Shown here piece after piece: positions 23,161 to 35,412 of a stretch of DNA of 64,000 nt. A program made the position numbers and the translations under genes. The notes beneath the pieces were generated by a model. That model did no database searches, had not been told where the DNA came from, and saw nothing but the letters and a program-made list of their open reading frames with translations. The stretch spans positions 8,990,001 to 9,054,000 of the forward strand of contig CP053160.1 of NCBI GenBank assembly GCA_014607495.2, given 5' to 3'. How positions within the stretch are numbered: the stretch's first letter is position 1; each line of letters begins with the position of its first letter. Source of the stretch: Carposina sasakii. Its lineage: Eukaryota; Arthropoda; Insecta; Lepidoptera; Carposinidae.

Positions 23161-23984
23161 ATAACATATATTTATATTGTATGATCCAAACCCTAGTTTT
23201 AAGGTTTAAAAAAATGGACGAAACGCATCGAGAAAAGATTTCTAGTGCCCTTCTGCTTAGTTTTTGGCTAGTTTTAGCGGGTCACTACAGTACTGTGACC
23301 CCTAGGTAGATACAATTTTGTAGATGCAGATCATCTGAACAACTTTTTTTTCTGAAATCTTACAATAAGAGTCATAATAATGAATAAAACATGACGATGC
23401 ATGATGTAATAAAGTCCTAATTGCACTCAAACTCAAAATCTGTTAATTAAAAGGCAGAATCATTGACTATTGAACTAACCAAATATAAATTTCCACTGCT
23501 TCGAATTTATACACTTTTGGTTGAATATTTTTGGCAGTCAAGACAAACTGAATCTAATTTTGGAAAATATCGTAACAAAATCCAAACAGGTTGAATGAGG
23601 CATAGTTTAATGTCTCAATGCAGGTAAATGCCCTTGACCTGAGGCGTGGAGGTTAATTGCGTACGCGCAAAGAATGGACTGTTAAAGCTTTTGTCTACAA
23701 CTGTATGTGTGTCTTTAATGGGGTTATGTAGCAGAGGCTACCTCAAATCTTCAGTAAAGTATAGTATCATGAGTAAGTGAGAGGTATGCGAGAGGAACAT
23801 ATTTAATGTTTTCTGCCAGCCTCAATGGGAGTGCCATGATGTTGACTTTAAGCTCGCCAATGCAATTATCATTGCTCCAAAGTGTAATGAGAGTGTCCTG
23901 TGGGGTAAGCACGAACCTTTTTACGCGGCGTAACGCTAGCGACTCGCTAGCAAAATCTATGGGAATTGACGGTTTGACGCTATC

Positions 23985-24115
23985 GAGAGGTTCATGCTTA
24001 CCCCTCTGTGCTGATGCGAGGCTTTACATGAATATATTATCATATTATCAGCTGAATCTCTTTCCGTGCCTGTCGTAAGAAAATCAGGCATTTTCTCAGC
24101 TAGCAACTCATCACT
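23985..24115. repeat. Family X dispersed repeat
   Basis: GCTGATGCGAGGCTTTACATG, CTTTCCGTGCCTGTCGTAAG, CTAGCAACTCATCACTA. Confidence 0.6.
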
Positions 24116-24515
24116 AGTATGAACACAGTTTGGCTAGGTACCATAGCTGTCGGTGTAAGTAGGCATAGGATAACCTTGTCTAAGGATTATAAACGCCTTC
24201 ATACTCAACAACGTCACGTGACAAATCGGAAAACTAATTTCGCGGTTGGCCACTAAATGATACGCATACTTTACTATTAACTACGTATTTAGTTATCGTG
24301 GTTTGCCAAATAAAGAGTAACTCCCGGATGGTTAATATATACTATTGATGTAGCTAATTGGGTAAATACAGAAAAAAAAACTTAAATCTAAAACATATTT
24401 ACAAATAGAAAATTGCCTGCAACTCCTCCACCGCTGGCAACGTGGTCAAAAGGCTGGCCGCATTGCCCCGCTGGATGGCGAGGCTAATTCTTTGTCCATA
24501 ATATTATGTTTTATT

Positions 24516-24733
24516 TAACAAGCAGCCGCCCACGACTTCGTCCGCGTGAGGGGCGTTATACCCGTGCGAAGCCGGGCAGGTTGTTGTATAGACTGTAGCC
24601 TTCCTTGGTAAATGGGCTATCTAACACTGAAAGAATTTTTCAAATCAGACCAGTAGTTCCTGAGATTAGCGCGTTCAAACAAACAAACAAACAAACTCTT
24701 CAGCTTTATAATATTAAGTATTAGTATAGATAA
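24516..24733 (+). repeat. Family I dispersed repeat
   Basis: CCGCCCACGACTTCGTCCGC start, GAAGCCGGGCAGG, GGGCTATCTAACACTGAAAG, GCGCGTTCAAACAAACAAAC, and an ATAATATTAGTATAGATA tail. Same family as 43560-43752; related in layout to family A but distinct. Confidence 0.85.
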
Positions 24734-25607
24734 GAGTCATTTTTCTAAAGGTAACAGAGCAGCTTGAATCAACGATAAATGCAGGTTTAAGTAGAACGAG
24801 GAAGTTTACCATACGTACATACAGTAAGATAGCCGCTTATGTAATTTCTTACACAAGCAATGCATAAGCACATCAAAATAAGCTTTAAAATCGAACGAAT
24901 CGTTAATAGCCGGTCACGATAAACCTTATGTTTTGCGATAAAATAGCCACAGTTTGGTATGTTTGTTAAGAAGTTATTATACCCAAGATATGCAGCCACA
25001 TTTTCCTGTTCGCTTATGTGCCTACTGTACCTTCTCTGTAACTACTTCACGGGTACCCAGAATTATACATAGAAATTCGGTATATCCTAAAAGGGTTCAT
25101 CACTGTGTACTTGACCTGTTTTAGACGAACCTGTGTAAATCCCTTGCCTGGCATTTCGTTAGCAATGTGAAAAACGGCGTATGATATTCAGATTTTAATT
25201 TGTGTCGTGTAGGCAGGTATGTGAAAGAGAAAAGTACCAGAAAGTGCTAATCTTTGCATCGTTTTCTTTTCTTGTCTGCATTGAATATTATACACTTTTT
25301 CGTATAGACCTACGAGTTCATAGTATTTATAGTATTAGTTCATAGTAAATAATATGTATATGAGAATATAGTTATGTCTCTAGTTAGAATATCGATAACT
25401 TCCTAATTAATTATTCTAAATAGGAACCTAAGTTACCTAGGTCATTAAAACTTCAAGGAAAATAATATAAGTGTTGATTACGTAACTGCAGTAAACAATA
25501 GAATAGAATTACTAATTACCTACTTAAATAATTATTCTTATTGTTTACAGGAATTCACTTGTATTAACAACTATTTACCAATGTAAGAAACTGACCACTA
25601 AGAAGTC

Positions 25608-26210
25608 ACTTTTTAGGATTCCGTACCCAAAGCGTACGTAAGCGTAGACGTACACGTACCTCTGAGTTTAATGTATAGAACTGTCACCGCTTGACATCTA
25701 TGCTTACGTCTACACATTACAACTCAGAGGTACGTATACTTCTACGCTTACGTGTACGCACACGCATCCGGTGTGCTCGAGCCTTAAAAACGGGAGCTTA
25801 TTACTAGGACTTCGCTGTCCGTCTGTCTATTACCAGGCTGTATCTCAAGAATCGGGATAGCAAGACAGTTGAAATTTTTACATATTATGTATTTCTCATG
25901 CCGCTATAATAACTAATACTAAAAACAAAATAAAATAGATATTTAAAGGCGGCTCCCATACAACGAACGCGATTTTTTTTCTTAATTTTTTTGCTTAATA
26001 TTAATAATAGGAATAGGTAGGCACTTGAAATATTCACAAAATACCCAGTTGTATTTTTACTTTAATAATAAAATAAAAATAAAAATTTATATATTATGGC
26101 GGACTATTGTACAAAAATACAAAAATGTTATTTGTATGTGTTGTTTGCCTAGTCTCCTACGGAACCCTTCGTGCGCAAGTCAGACTCGCACTTGACCGGT
26201 TTTTGTTACA
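25608..26210. mobile_element. Family J TIR element with a nested palindrome
   Basis: Ends TTTTTAGGATTCCGTACCC and CGGAACCC...CTCGCACTTGACCGG, the same termini as 58585-59591. Interrupted near its left end by a palindrome with arms 25629-25664 and 25720-25768 (CGTAAGCGTAGACGTACACG and CTCTGAG). Confidence 0.75.
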
Positions 26211-26430
26211 GTACCTACTAAGGCTAATTAAGGCTAAGAATAATGTAATAGGCATATTGAATAATACATGGTATTGCTCAACCGCTATGTATGTATTTTA
26301 ATATTATAATATGAGTTTTTGTGGGAGATAAATTTGAATCTAGCACTTCTATCGCTTGATTAATTAGGTTAAACTAATGCACTAACATACATTAAGATAT
26401 GTGCTATTAGGACGTTTTTAATAGACAGGT

Positions 26431-26600
26431 CAGGTCAAGAGTAACCTAAACCGACGAGCGTGCGTGAAGAATATCATGAAAGTAGATAAAGCGAAAGAGG
26501 TGTGTCAGAATCGTAGCAAGTGGAGATCCGTGATCTCTGCCTACCCCTCCGGGAAAGAGGCGTGATTTTTATGTATATATGTATGTATGTATTTAATAGG
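26431..26600 (+). mobile_element. LINE fragment: reverse transcriptase C-terminus
   Basis: Translates to RSKWRSVISAYPSGKEA then stop, followed by GTGATTTT and a (TATG)n tail; this is the usual end of a lepidopteran non-LTR ORF. The last about 50 bp correspond to the tail of family C. Confidence 0.75.
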
Positions 26601-26639
26601 ACTAAAAGTAAAAACACTGTGCTTGACTATGCTGACGCA

Positions 26640-26735
26640 GTAATTTCGTTAGAGCTTAGAACGGTTCCCGTACAAAGATTTGGGAATTAACATGCTTATA
26701 TGCAGTTACAGAGATAAAGTAGTCATATATTAAAG
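26640..26735. repeat. Dispersed repeat KK, diverged
   Basis: TTGGGAATTAACATGCTTATATGCAGTTACAGAG corresponds in order to the copy at 3935, with many changes. Low similarity. Confidence 0.4.
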
Positions 26736-26739
26736 CAAC

Positions 26740-27115
26740 AACGCCTCCTCAACTCCGTCCACGTGGACTAAAAAAAACAAAATGTCGAAATTATCCGGGA
26801 TAAAAACATTTTCCCGGGAAAAAAGTTGTTAAGTGTAAAGACCTGTCACAATATATTCCTGAAAACTGCAACGAAATCGGTTCAGCCGTTTCTGAGATTA
26901 GTGTGCACAAACGCACAGATAAACAGTTGTTTAGTACCCACGACACAAGACCTTAGGGATCTTAGTGTGGGACTAGGTCAATGTGTTGTGAAGTGTGTAA
27001 AATAAATTTTATAAAAAACCGACAAACAGACAAAAATGCCAAAAATCATTCTTTTGGGTACTATTGCGTTGATAAAGGTACAGACAGCGACCCGTTACAT
27101 TTTTATTATATTATT
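26740..27115 (+). repeat. Family A repeat split by a SINE fragment
   Basis: Uninterrupted family order is restored by removing about 26926-27017, which is a 3' piece of the SINE found at 58313-58542 (GTACCCACGACACAAGACC, TAGGGATCTTA). Confidence 0.8.
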
Positions 27116-27137
27116 ATGTAATAATAATAGACAATAG

Positions 27138-27409
27138 CATAGAGGAATAAGATGTAGACATAGAGTACTAATGTCATACTAACAGTTTAGATGCACCATT
27201 AGACTTTTCGGTGCCTCACAATTCCAGTCCTTGACACTTAGATTGAATTACTATACGTTACAATACATTAGTAATGTAGTACATTACTATACATAACACT
27301 AATAGAATCTTTGTGTCAAGAACTGGAATTGTGAGGCACCAAAAAGTCTAATGGTGCATTGAAACAGTTAGTATGACATTAGCACTCTATGAAATCTTAT
27401 TCCTCTATG
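27138..27409. mobile_element. hAT-like palindromic MITE, 272 bp
   Basis: Ends CATAGAGGAATAAGAT and ATCTTATTCCTCTATG, and most of the body is a near-perfect inverted repeat (GGTGCCTCACAATTCCAG pairs with CTGGAATTGTGAGGCACC). Flanked by ACAATAG at 27131-27137 and 27410-27416, or 8 bp if the extra G is counted. Confidence 0.88.
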
Positions 27410-27801
27410 ACAATAGATAGACTAGCGCCATCATGTCATACAGGTAAGCAACTATGAACTGGTGAAACGTACTCTATTCAGCTTAGGTGGTATTAAGGTG
27501 CATATGTTCATGTAGGTAGGTACCCAATGCATTAATGGAATTCACATAACAGAAAGTTTAAATATTTACAATTAACCTCAAGGTTTTATTCTACGCCAAA
27601 CGGCATAGCAGTCGATCGACAAGAATCCAAAATGCAAATGTAGGTAGACGGCCGTCAAGGTGAACTACATTTTAAGAATAATCTAACTTTTCGTGTTAGT
27701 TATATTAGAGGTTATAATTTATAACTGGAGTAATAAGAAAGTTTGGTTGTATTGTAAGAATTTAGGAAGTTAATATTGTTATTATTTAGAGATTGTACCT
27801 A

Positions 27802-28293
27802 CAGGTTGATTTTTGGTCGTCGAAGTTCCCGAAAACTACGAAATCTCCTCATCATTACGATCATTTTTCTCCATGGAAGTATACCTGGGAAGTGTCTGGT
27901 TCCCAAAATATTAGGGTCCAAAGTTGAGTAAATAGTGAATTGTATCAGGCGTCACTATTCGGAAGTTCAAATCTCTATTGAGGGATCTCCCGCCACCGGG
28001 CCCTATACCCTCCGCTGACCCTCGAATCTGCCTACTTGAGTAAATAGACTGCGTTTTTCTGCATAAATGCACATTGACACGTGTAGCAAGATTTTTTCAT
28101 GACAAATTATTAATATCTGTCTATGAAAAAACTAGCATAAACACTGGACACTATAAATTTCACCCGATCAAGTAATTCAATTTTTTTTTTCAAAAACTTA
28201 CTTTATTAAACATTTTTTTTTGGCATAAACTTACTTTATTTGATGTATAGAGTACATACCCTTCGTTAAGGGTGGCAACGAAAAAACATCCTG
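27802..28293. mobile_element. Family D TIR element split by a 100-bp insertion
   Basis: Reverse-oriented D copy, CAGGTTGATTTTTGG to AAAAAACATCCTG, TA-flanked. Its internal TTGAGTAAATAG is duplicated around 27936-28035. Confidence 0.88.
27936..28035. mobile_element. 100-bp insertion (family M/N) with 12-bp target duplication
   Basis: Flanked by TTGAGTAAATAG at 27924-27935 and 28036-28047. Its sequence (ATCTCCCGCCACCGGGCCCT, CCGCTGACCCTCG) is the first part of the repeat at 29414 and 52754. Confidence 0.88.
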
Positions 28294-28439
28294 TATAGTC
28301 ATGTACTTATAATAATCAGATTTAAGTACAGTAAGAACACTAGATTTGCTTTTACTAAACTCTATACCTAACAATAACAAAGAAATGAAATATATAGGTA
28401 AATCGTTGCATCTCCACTGCGTCATATAGTGGACATGTC

Positions 28440-28680
28440 GTAGAAGCTATCTCAGATACTTCAGGAACCTTCTCTCAAGCGATGAACTAACAACTTTATC
28501 TGTCCAAGTGGCATGACCTGCGAAACACGATATGGTAAACCGATTCATCAAAATTTAGCCTGTCAAAATACGATAAAAATAGTCGCCATGTTGAATTTTG
28601 TATAGAGACGATACGATATCGTACGATACGATATCTACGATGCATGGTCATGCTAGGGGGGCTGATCTTCTCGCTCAGCT
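28440..28680. repeat. Family X/Y dispersed repeat
   Basis: Includes the palindromic ACGATACGATATCGTACGAT core and CATGGTCATGCTAGGGG. Its partner at 32660-32990 has the same order. Confidence 0.75.
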
Positions 28681-29413
28681 ACGCTAAACGTGTAAGATTT
28701 CTTTCGAGGTCATTTTGTCGCGTCTCATTTTGGAAACAACTGCCAAGTTTAATCAAAATCTGTTCTGTAGCTTTTCATAAAACAAACATTCACAACATCC
28801 ATTAACACAAACTTCGATATTTTTTCTATGGGTAAATTAGTAGGAAATTATTAGCAGAATTCTTTGTGGTACATATTTTAATTACAATTATCAATTTCCT
28901 TAGGGCGACCACAGGTTGACCGCCATGGCCTAGTTTTTAAGAGGACAACTCACTTCTAATAGACGAATCATTTTTAATTGCATAAAAAATGTATAGATAA
29001 TTGCTTTATTACGTGACCATTTAATATTACCTACGAACGAAACCCCGCTAAAATTGTTTTTTCTATAAACACAACACGCTCTCATAAAGACAAATACAAA
29101 GACTCTACGCACACAAAAAAAAACACAGAAAAATACTACAATACTTGGAAATAACAGATCGTATCACGCAAAAGATTTATCAGTCGCAGTAAATAAAGCC
29201 TATTGGCCAATACATGAAAATTATGCGACATCTTTGCACGTGCATCTTTTAATTTATCATGATCTCATTGGAGGTTTGGGGTCTTTTAAAGAAATACGCA
29301 GATTGATTTAAAAATATTACTCGCGTAGAAGACACAAGACCGTTACTGTTTGAGAGACTAAAGACAAGTGAAGGTGGCAAAAGAATACGTACACTTTTTA
29401 TAAACTAAGTGTT

Positions 29414-29700
29414 TCACCTTTTACCATCATTTTATGTTCACTATGGGTGCGCCCACCACCGGGCCCTACGCCCTCCACTGACCCTCGGATCTGATAACTC
29501 ATAACTGCGAAAACAGGTACTAACTACAATCGCCACGAGAAACCAGATCCGAGCACCTAGCATGCAAGACATTACATTGCACTATTCCGAAATCAAAAAC
29601 TAGATTAATAATCTACATATGTTTCACCAACAACCGTGGCATCCTCAGGATTATAGAAATTAGTAAATTAGTAAACCACTAATTATTATGAAACTCTAAA
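29414..29700. repeat. Family M repeat
   Basis: TTCACTATGGGTGCGCCC, CACCGGGCCCTACGCCCTCC, CCTCGGATCTGATAACTC, ending near CTACATATGTTTC. Found inverted at 52833-53057. Confidence 0.75.
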
Positions 29701-30366
29701 ACCCAACACATTACCTAATAATAATTCTAATACAATTTCATTTACATCATTTTATGGTAAACTGTTTATCAATATAGCTTCATATCAAAATATGATTAAT
29801 TTTGCAAGACTTAAAAGGTGAATAAATCAACAGCTTTATCCCATGATTTATGGGATTGGAGGAAAATTACTTCTTTCGAAACTTTTAGTGCCCAGGTAGT
29901 TACGTCAAAAAATCAGCCTCACTTCATCACAATTTCGTCACGAAATCATTCATGGAAACTATTCTATAAAACACACTCTGCTGTTATACTCTAAAGGTCC
30001 TTTTCTTCCATCGACCCCTGTACCCCAATAAGCTAGACTGAACAACAACAAATTGCCATAAGCAAAAATGTAGTCAATCCAACAAGCTAGTAAACTTACA
30101 AGTTACAATTTGGCTAAAACAATAGAGAATCCTTGAACATTTTCTGCATGTATAGCAATGCGATTCTCTATTTTCATAACAATGAAGGATAGGAATTCCT
30201 TCATTGTTTTCCTTGTTTCATTATAATTAGATATATTTACTTAATCCTACTTGCCTACTGTAACCCTTCTTCACATATATCGACTAGCGGAGAGTCGTTA
30301 CCGGGTATCTAGTTGCAAATGTTACATAGAGCTGATACAGGATGTAAGTAAGAGCCAGGCAAATAC

Positions 30367-30632
30367 ATACATACATAGATATTATCACGCCTTTATCCCT
30401 TACGGGGTAGGCAGAGCACCAAGGGCCGATAGAACCACATGGTGCCTCTTCTGACCAATTTTGAGGGTATAGTTGAAATGTACAAGTTCGGTTATTATAG
30501 TGACAGGTGGTGCCCATCGCCTACAAAACACCAAGACCCTCTTGTCCCTCTACTGACTTGTACAGTATGCCCGGGAAGAGAAGCAGCTGTAGTATTATAC
30601 TTTTTTTTTCACTCCCAGAGCAGCATAGAAGA
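30367..30632 (-). mobile_element. Family C SINE-like element with 14-bp target duplication
   Basis: 266 bp, minus orientation, inserted in an E-family end. Identical AGCCAGGCAAATAC at 30353-30366 and 30633-30646 defines the element precisely: 5' end TCTTCTATGCTGCTCTGGG, 3' end (TATG)n. Confidence 0.93.
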
Positions 30633-30853
30633 AGCCAGGCAAATACCTATCATTATATTGAGTTAGACATAGACAACTTTATTATTATCCCACATTGTAA
30701 CCACCTACGGGCCTTTAATGTTGATTCATTTTAGTTCATTTGTTATCATAAATGTTGTATTTAATGACTAATCTAAAATTTTCCGACCTTTATTCAAACC
30801 TATATTTTTGTACCGTATATTCTAATCACCTGCACAGTCCTGCACCGTATATA

Positions 30854-31326
30854 CAGGATGTGTGTGACAGCCAGGCAAATACTGAGATACTGAACGAGTA
30901 CTGAGTTATACGACAGTGTTATTACTCGCAGGGAATTATTTTTTGATTTGATTATACGCAATGTTTGCTTTCCGCGCCAATTGTATCGGGCGATCCTGTG
31001 GCTGGTTAAATGGGCTTATTGGTTATTGTATTATACATTGCTGTTTTTTGGAACACTTGTGACTCTCCTTTGGGGTTGATCAGTTAATTGAACTTTTTTA
31101 AGAGAAACTTTTTTTTTTGAAAATCATCCATAGGTTAAAATTTTGTTTTTAGGTCATTATTTAAGGCCTACTTAAACGAACCACACTAATTTTTTTTTTC
31201 TGAAAAAATGAAAAAAAAGTGGGAAAATTTTGTAATTTTCCTGCGAAAATTTTCACTGGTTTTCATCTCAGAATCATGGTCTGAAGTCACCATATCAATA
31301 TTTGCCTGGCTGTCACACACACCCTG
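30854..31326. mobile_element. Family E TIR element (473 bp)
   Basis: Ends CAGGATGTGTGTGACAGCC and GGCTGTCACACACACCCTG, TA on both sides. Confidence 0.9.
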
Positions 31327-31744
31327 TATTACCAACTCTATTAATATCAGCAACAGGCAGGTACACAAACGTAAATTCTAACAATATTCACAATTTATTA
31401 CGCAAAAATCATAACAAGGACAATTATATTCGTAACGAGGTGACGACTAGAAGTTTGTTTCGTAAAACGACTAATAACGGTCACACAAACGATTATTTAT
31501 TTTAAATTAAACATACTTTATTGAATGCACTTGTGTAAACCAGACCGTTTTCTGTTTTAATTATTTCTTCTAATAAGTAAGTTTCTTTCTTTTTTTTAAC
31601 AGCATACAGATAAGATTATTTCTCTTAGATACTTATTTTATTGGATATTTCACCTAAAAAAAAATATTATTTTTTATCTAATTATACTATATTTCAATCC
31701 TAAGCGTATCTATTGTTCTTGCGTATCAGGTAAAGTAAAAAATT

Positions 31745-31863
31745 AATGAACTAATTGACCCGATAGCTCAATTGGTTAGAGCGAAAGCACGGTTTGCGAG
31801 AGGTGGTGAGTTCAAATCTCACTCGTGTGGAATTTTTTTTCATTTCTTTATTAATAATTTTTA
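31745..31863 (+). mobile_element. Family H tRNA-derived SINE, 14-bp target duplication
   Basis: 119 bp. A box TAGCTCAATTGGTTAGAGCG, B box GAGTTCAAATCTC, tail GGAATTTTTTTTCATTTC. Flanked by identical TAAAGTAAAAAATT at 31731-31744 and 31864-31877. The head could be taken for a tRNA gene, but the duplication shows retroposition. Confidence 0.9.
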
Positions 31864-32104
31864 TAAAGTAAAAAATTGGGTATCAGGTGGCTCAGACAAT
31901 GTTCTAATTATACTTACGAGCGACAGCGAAGTTCGTTATGAAAACATTTCCTCCAACTTTACACCTTACAACAGGAAATAATTTAAAGCGTTCGTTTAAT
32001 AACGCGATGAAGTCTAACTGCTATTGGAGGAAATATTTCGATAACTTTGCCTACTTCGCTGTCATTCGTAAAATTGTTACATTGTCTAAGAAGCACCTAG
32101 TTGC

Positions 32105-32131
32105 ATCTATCTCTTTATCTATCTATCTATC
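32105..32131. repeat. (TATC)n microsatellite
   Basis: Imperfect TCTATCTATCTATC run. Confidence 0.8.
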
Positions 32132-32659
32132 ACCCTTATCACACTAGTATGTTATTAAAGAAAAGACATACTTTTTATGCGACTTCGTATCTGAAAATAT
32201 GAAAATTCATGATATTACTCAACTATTTTAAAAAAAACTCTGGGTAAAATTAGTACAATTTATGCATGCCTATAAATAAATTTAGGTATAATTAAATTCG
32301 TAAATTTAGTTTAAGGTCGGCAAATTCTACACTTCTAAATGTCTTATAATATTGTAGGTAATTACGGTATGTAAGCCGGTCACGAAGTTAAAGACAGAAA
32401 AAACATCGACTACGAGTACTTTCCGTCGGCTCTTTGTATTAATTTCCGCTCTGCAATCAATATCATTAGTCATTGCCTCATTAGCTAATGATCTAACACT
32501 TACGTACATTTCCCTATTACTGCTTTATCTTGTAAGGTCTCTTTTCTTAATTTAACCAACTTATCACAGAGTGAGGTAAGTATACAAATGATTTAATACA
32601 TAACTATAGGTATATACACACGCTGTGAAATCATAAATAAGATCCCACGGTCATGTATA

Positions 32660-32990
32660 GCATAGATTTAAATGATCAGTGTCAAGTTGCTAGTTGCCTT
32701 ACAAGACGCCCGAGTTCCTTAGTCGACTCTTACGACACGTACGGAAGGATATGCAGCTGATGTATTTTAGTAAAGGCCAGCATCAGCACAGGATTAAAAA
32801 TTTAATAGTTTTACAAAACAAATACAGCCCAAGTAGCATGACTTGCGAAACACTATATGATGAAACTGATTTATCGACTGCCAAATACAATAAATATAGC
32901 CGCCGCCATGTTAAATTTTGTATAGAGACGATACGATATCGTACGATATGATATCCACGATACGTGGTCATGCTAGGGGCGCAGACCTGT
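32660..32990. repeat. Family X/Y dispersed repeat
   Basis: Family X blocks (AAGTTGCTAGTTGCC, CAGCTGATGTATTTTAG) followed by the Y block with GACGATACGATATCGTACG and TGGTCATGCTAGGGG. Confidence 0.78.
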
Positions 32991-33129
32991 CTAAAGAATA
33001 ACAGATTTCTGTACCATATTGTATTGTCTTTATGGCGCCTAGGTATCGCAAACAAGTCAAATCATTCGCATTAGAGCACTATTTTCGTCATCCACACATC
33101 AACTACAGCACTAGTTGAATAATCTCAGA

Positions 33130-33340
33130 ACATGATTCCCCCTCGGCAGTTTGTGCCCGTTAAGAGCCAGCAGTCAAATAAAAGTCCCACGGTTGCTCCG
33201 CCCACATACCCCGCCACCCGCAATGCAAGGATACGCGTTAAGATCTGCGTAGTGTTAAAATTCGAAATTCGCGCGCTTTCGAGTAGGCGGGTCAACGCTA
33301 GTTCAAACGCAGAGAACATAAAAACCCATAGAGTCGTTAT
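33130..33340. other. GC-richer block with an open frame, not assigned
   Basis: Locally GC-rich in an AT-rich setting (CCGCCCACATACCCCGCCACC, GCGCGCTTTCGAGTAGGCGGG). A minus-strand frame of 88 codons crosses it. It may be a repeat terminus or a promoter; no family was recognised. Confidence 0.3.
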
Positions 33341-33399
33341 TATAATTGATTTCAATGTTATGTTTATTTTATTTTTGTTTGCAAAATACAATTAAATTA

Positions 33400-34730
33400 A
33401 ATTAATTAATTTATTAATAAGTAATATAGGTATGTTAAAAAATCATTCATACAATAGAACACATTACCTGCATCATAGTTATATTTATGTATGAAATTCA
33501 TCCAATGCAACAAGTATTAGGAAGTTTTGAATAAAACGAATTAATGGTAGATATCAAAGATTTATTTTATATATCACAAAAAATAGTTTCCGATACATAT
33601 GTGAAATGGGACCAATTTACTCATGTAGATCGCTTTTAAAAAGGCTTTTAGGTGAGTCAATATGTTAAAATGTTACAAGTAGTAACTTAACAAATTTTAA
33701 TATTAAGATGATTATGTAAAAAAAATGCCGTTTCATTTAGGTAAATTGCTGTATGTTAAATATAAATAGTAGGTGTTTTTTAAAAATAAAGGGTTAACAG
33801 GTATGTATAATATGCATTCGCAATATTAGCTGTGCATAAATAAAAAAAACTTTATTTAAAGATAAATAGCGGTATGCGTATGCCACAAATATAAATTGCA
33901 GTTTGATTAGCAATATTCTCATTTGAGGATTTTGCTGTGCAGTCAGTAATTTTGATACGAATTCCAATTATTTGTGACTATAAAAAATCATTTTATTTGA
34001 TGTGCGTTTAAATACTATACAATTAAATTAAATGATTTTTCTTACTAATCCTCTACACTCCCCAAGAAATATATATGTACTATTTACCTTATACAGTAAA
34101 ATACCTTCTGTTCTATGCTCCACCTCATCTGTTACCATCAAACTCAATCGGAGAGCTAAAATATGAAATGAGTTTAAAAATATAAAAAAAGTTTTAGTAG
34201 CCAAAAGTGAAAACAAGTGAGCAAAAACAACAAAATTATAGCAGGTAGGTAGGTTCTCACTCACTTTTCTTCAAACATTACAGGTGGTATTAGTTCGGTA
34301 TAAACTTTGACGGGCGACTCCAGGACTTTTTGTTCGGCACAATTTGTTTGAATTCTATAAACAAAATATTGTAGAAGGAACTGCTGCCGAAGATGCTACG
34401 TAGTAAGTAAAGATGGGTCGGATTAGGTAAAAATCGTACCTGTTCGACCTAATACATACTAATATTTATGCAATATGGCCGTTCCATTACTGTGATCCAT
34501 TACGTATTAGATAAATACGTAGAATCTTTATTCGATGAATATTTAGTATCGGTTTTCGGTGAATGATCCATTATCTAATAAATACCTACGTAGAAAGAAT
34601 AGTTGTGGAAATAGAAAATATCGTGATAATAGCGAAATGCATTTTTTATATTAGGTTAAATTTTTAATATTTAGTTAAATTGTTTTTAGTTTGTGTCACA
34701 TATTTTGTTTAAATAAAGGATTTTAATTTT
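33400..34730. other. No gene seen
   Basis: AT-rich sequence, homopolymer runs, no supported coding feature or recognised repeat. Confidence 0.5.
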
Positions 34731-34754
34731 GTAAAAAAAATGAAAAAAAGTCTT

Positions 34755-34832
34755 GTCTGTACCCGGATACGAACCAAGAATATCCAATTTTCGACTCCGC
34801 CGATGTAACCGCTGGGCTATTATAAACTTGAT
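34755..34832 (-). repeat. tRNA-derived SINE head
   Basis: Minus strand reads TAGCCCAGCGGTTACATCGG (A-box region) and TTGGTTCGTATCC (B box). No CCA-compatible acceptor stem. Confidence 0.6.
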
Positions 34833-34984
34833 AGAGACGGTGAAAATTATCTTCATATTCTAATGATATTGTAGTATTTTTGCTAAATAATAAAATTGAA
34901 ACTTATAGTCTATGCCTTACGGTTGATTTCTCATAATAAGATGATATTTTATGCGATACCTAATACCTAATGTCGTCTTGTATC

Positions 34985-35412
34985 TGAATGCTGGGCCGTA
35001 AAGAAGAAGGATAAAAATCAATTCCATGTAAGCAAGATGAGAATGTTGAGATGGATGTGTGGAGTTACAAGAATGGATAAAATAAGAAATGTGTATATAA
35101 GAGGAAGTTTGAAAGTTGCGCCGATCACAGACAAGTTACGAAGTAACCGTCTGTCTTGGTACGGGCATGTAAAGCTATATTATGAGTCTATGATGTCAAG
35201 CGACGGGATGAAAGGCATATTTTACAGAGAGCTTTGTGCATGAGTGTGGATGGATATAAAGAAGAGGTAGACCAAAGAAATGTTGGATGGACTGTGTGAG
35301 GGAGGATATGCGTGTACTGGGAGTGAGCCATGAGATGACGGATAATAGGGATGAATGGAAGAAAAGTACATATTGTGCCGACCCCAAATAAATGGGAACA
35401 GGGCAGGAAGAT
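34985..35412 (+). mobile_element. LINE fragment: reverse transcriptase C-terminal region
   Basis: MRMLRWMCGVTRMDKIRN, RSNRLSWYGHV and then, in a shifted frame, RPKKCWMDCVREDM-like sequence and a CADPK end, typical of insect non-LTR elements. The frame is broken and the 5' part is absent; (GAT)n tail. Confidence 0.85.

Noticed and set aside
31758..31835. Possible tRNA gene with good A and B boxes
   Set aside because: The 14-bp target duplication and the tail shared with two other copies show a SINE.
33125..33395. 88-codon minus frame with a membrane-like sequence
   Set aside because: No start context, no family recognised, and a GC-rich block suggests a repeat terminus. Left as unassigned.
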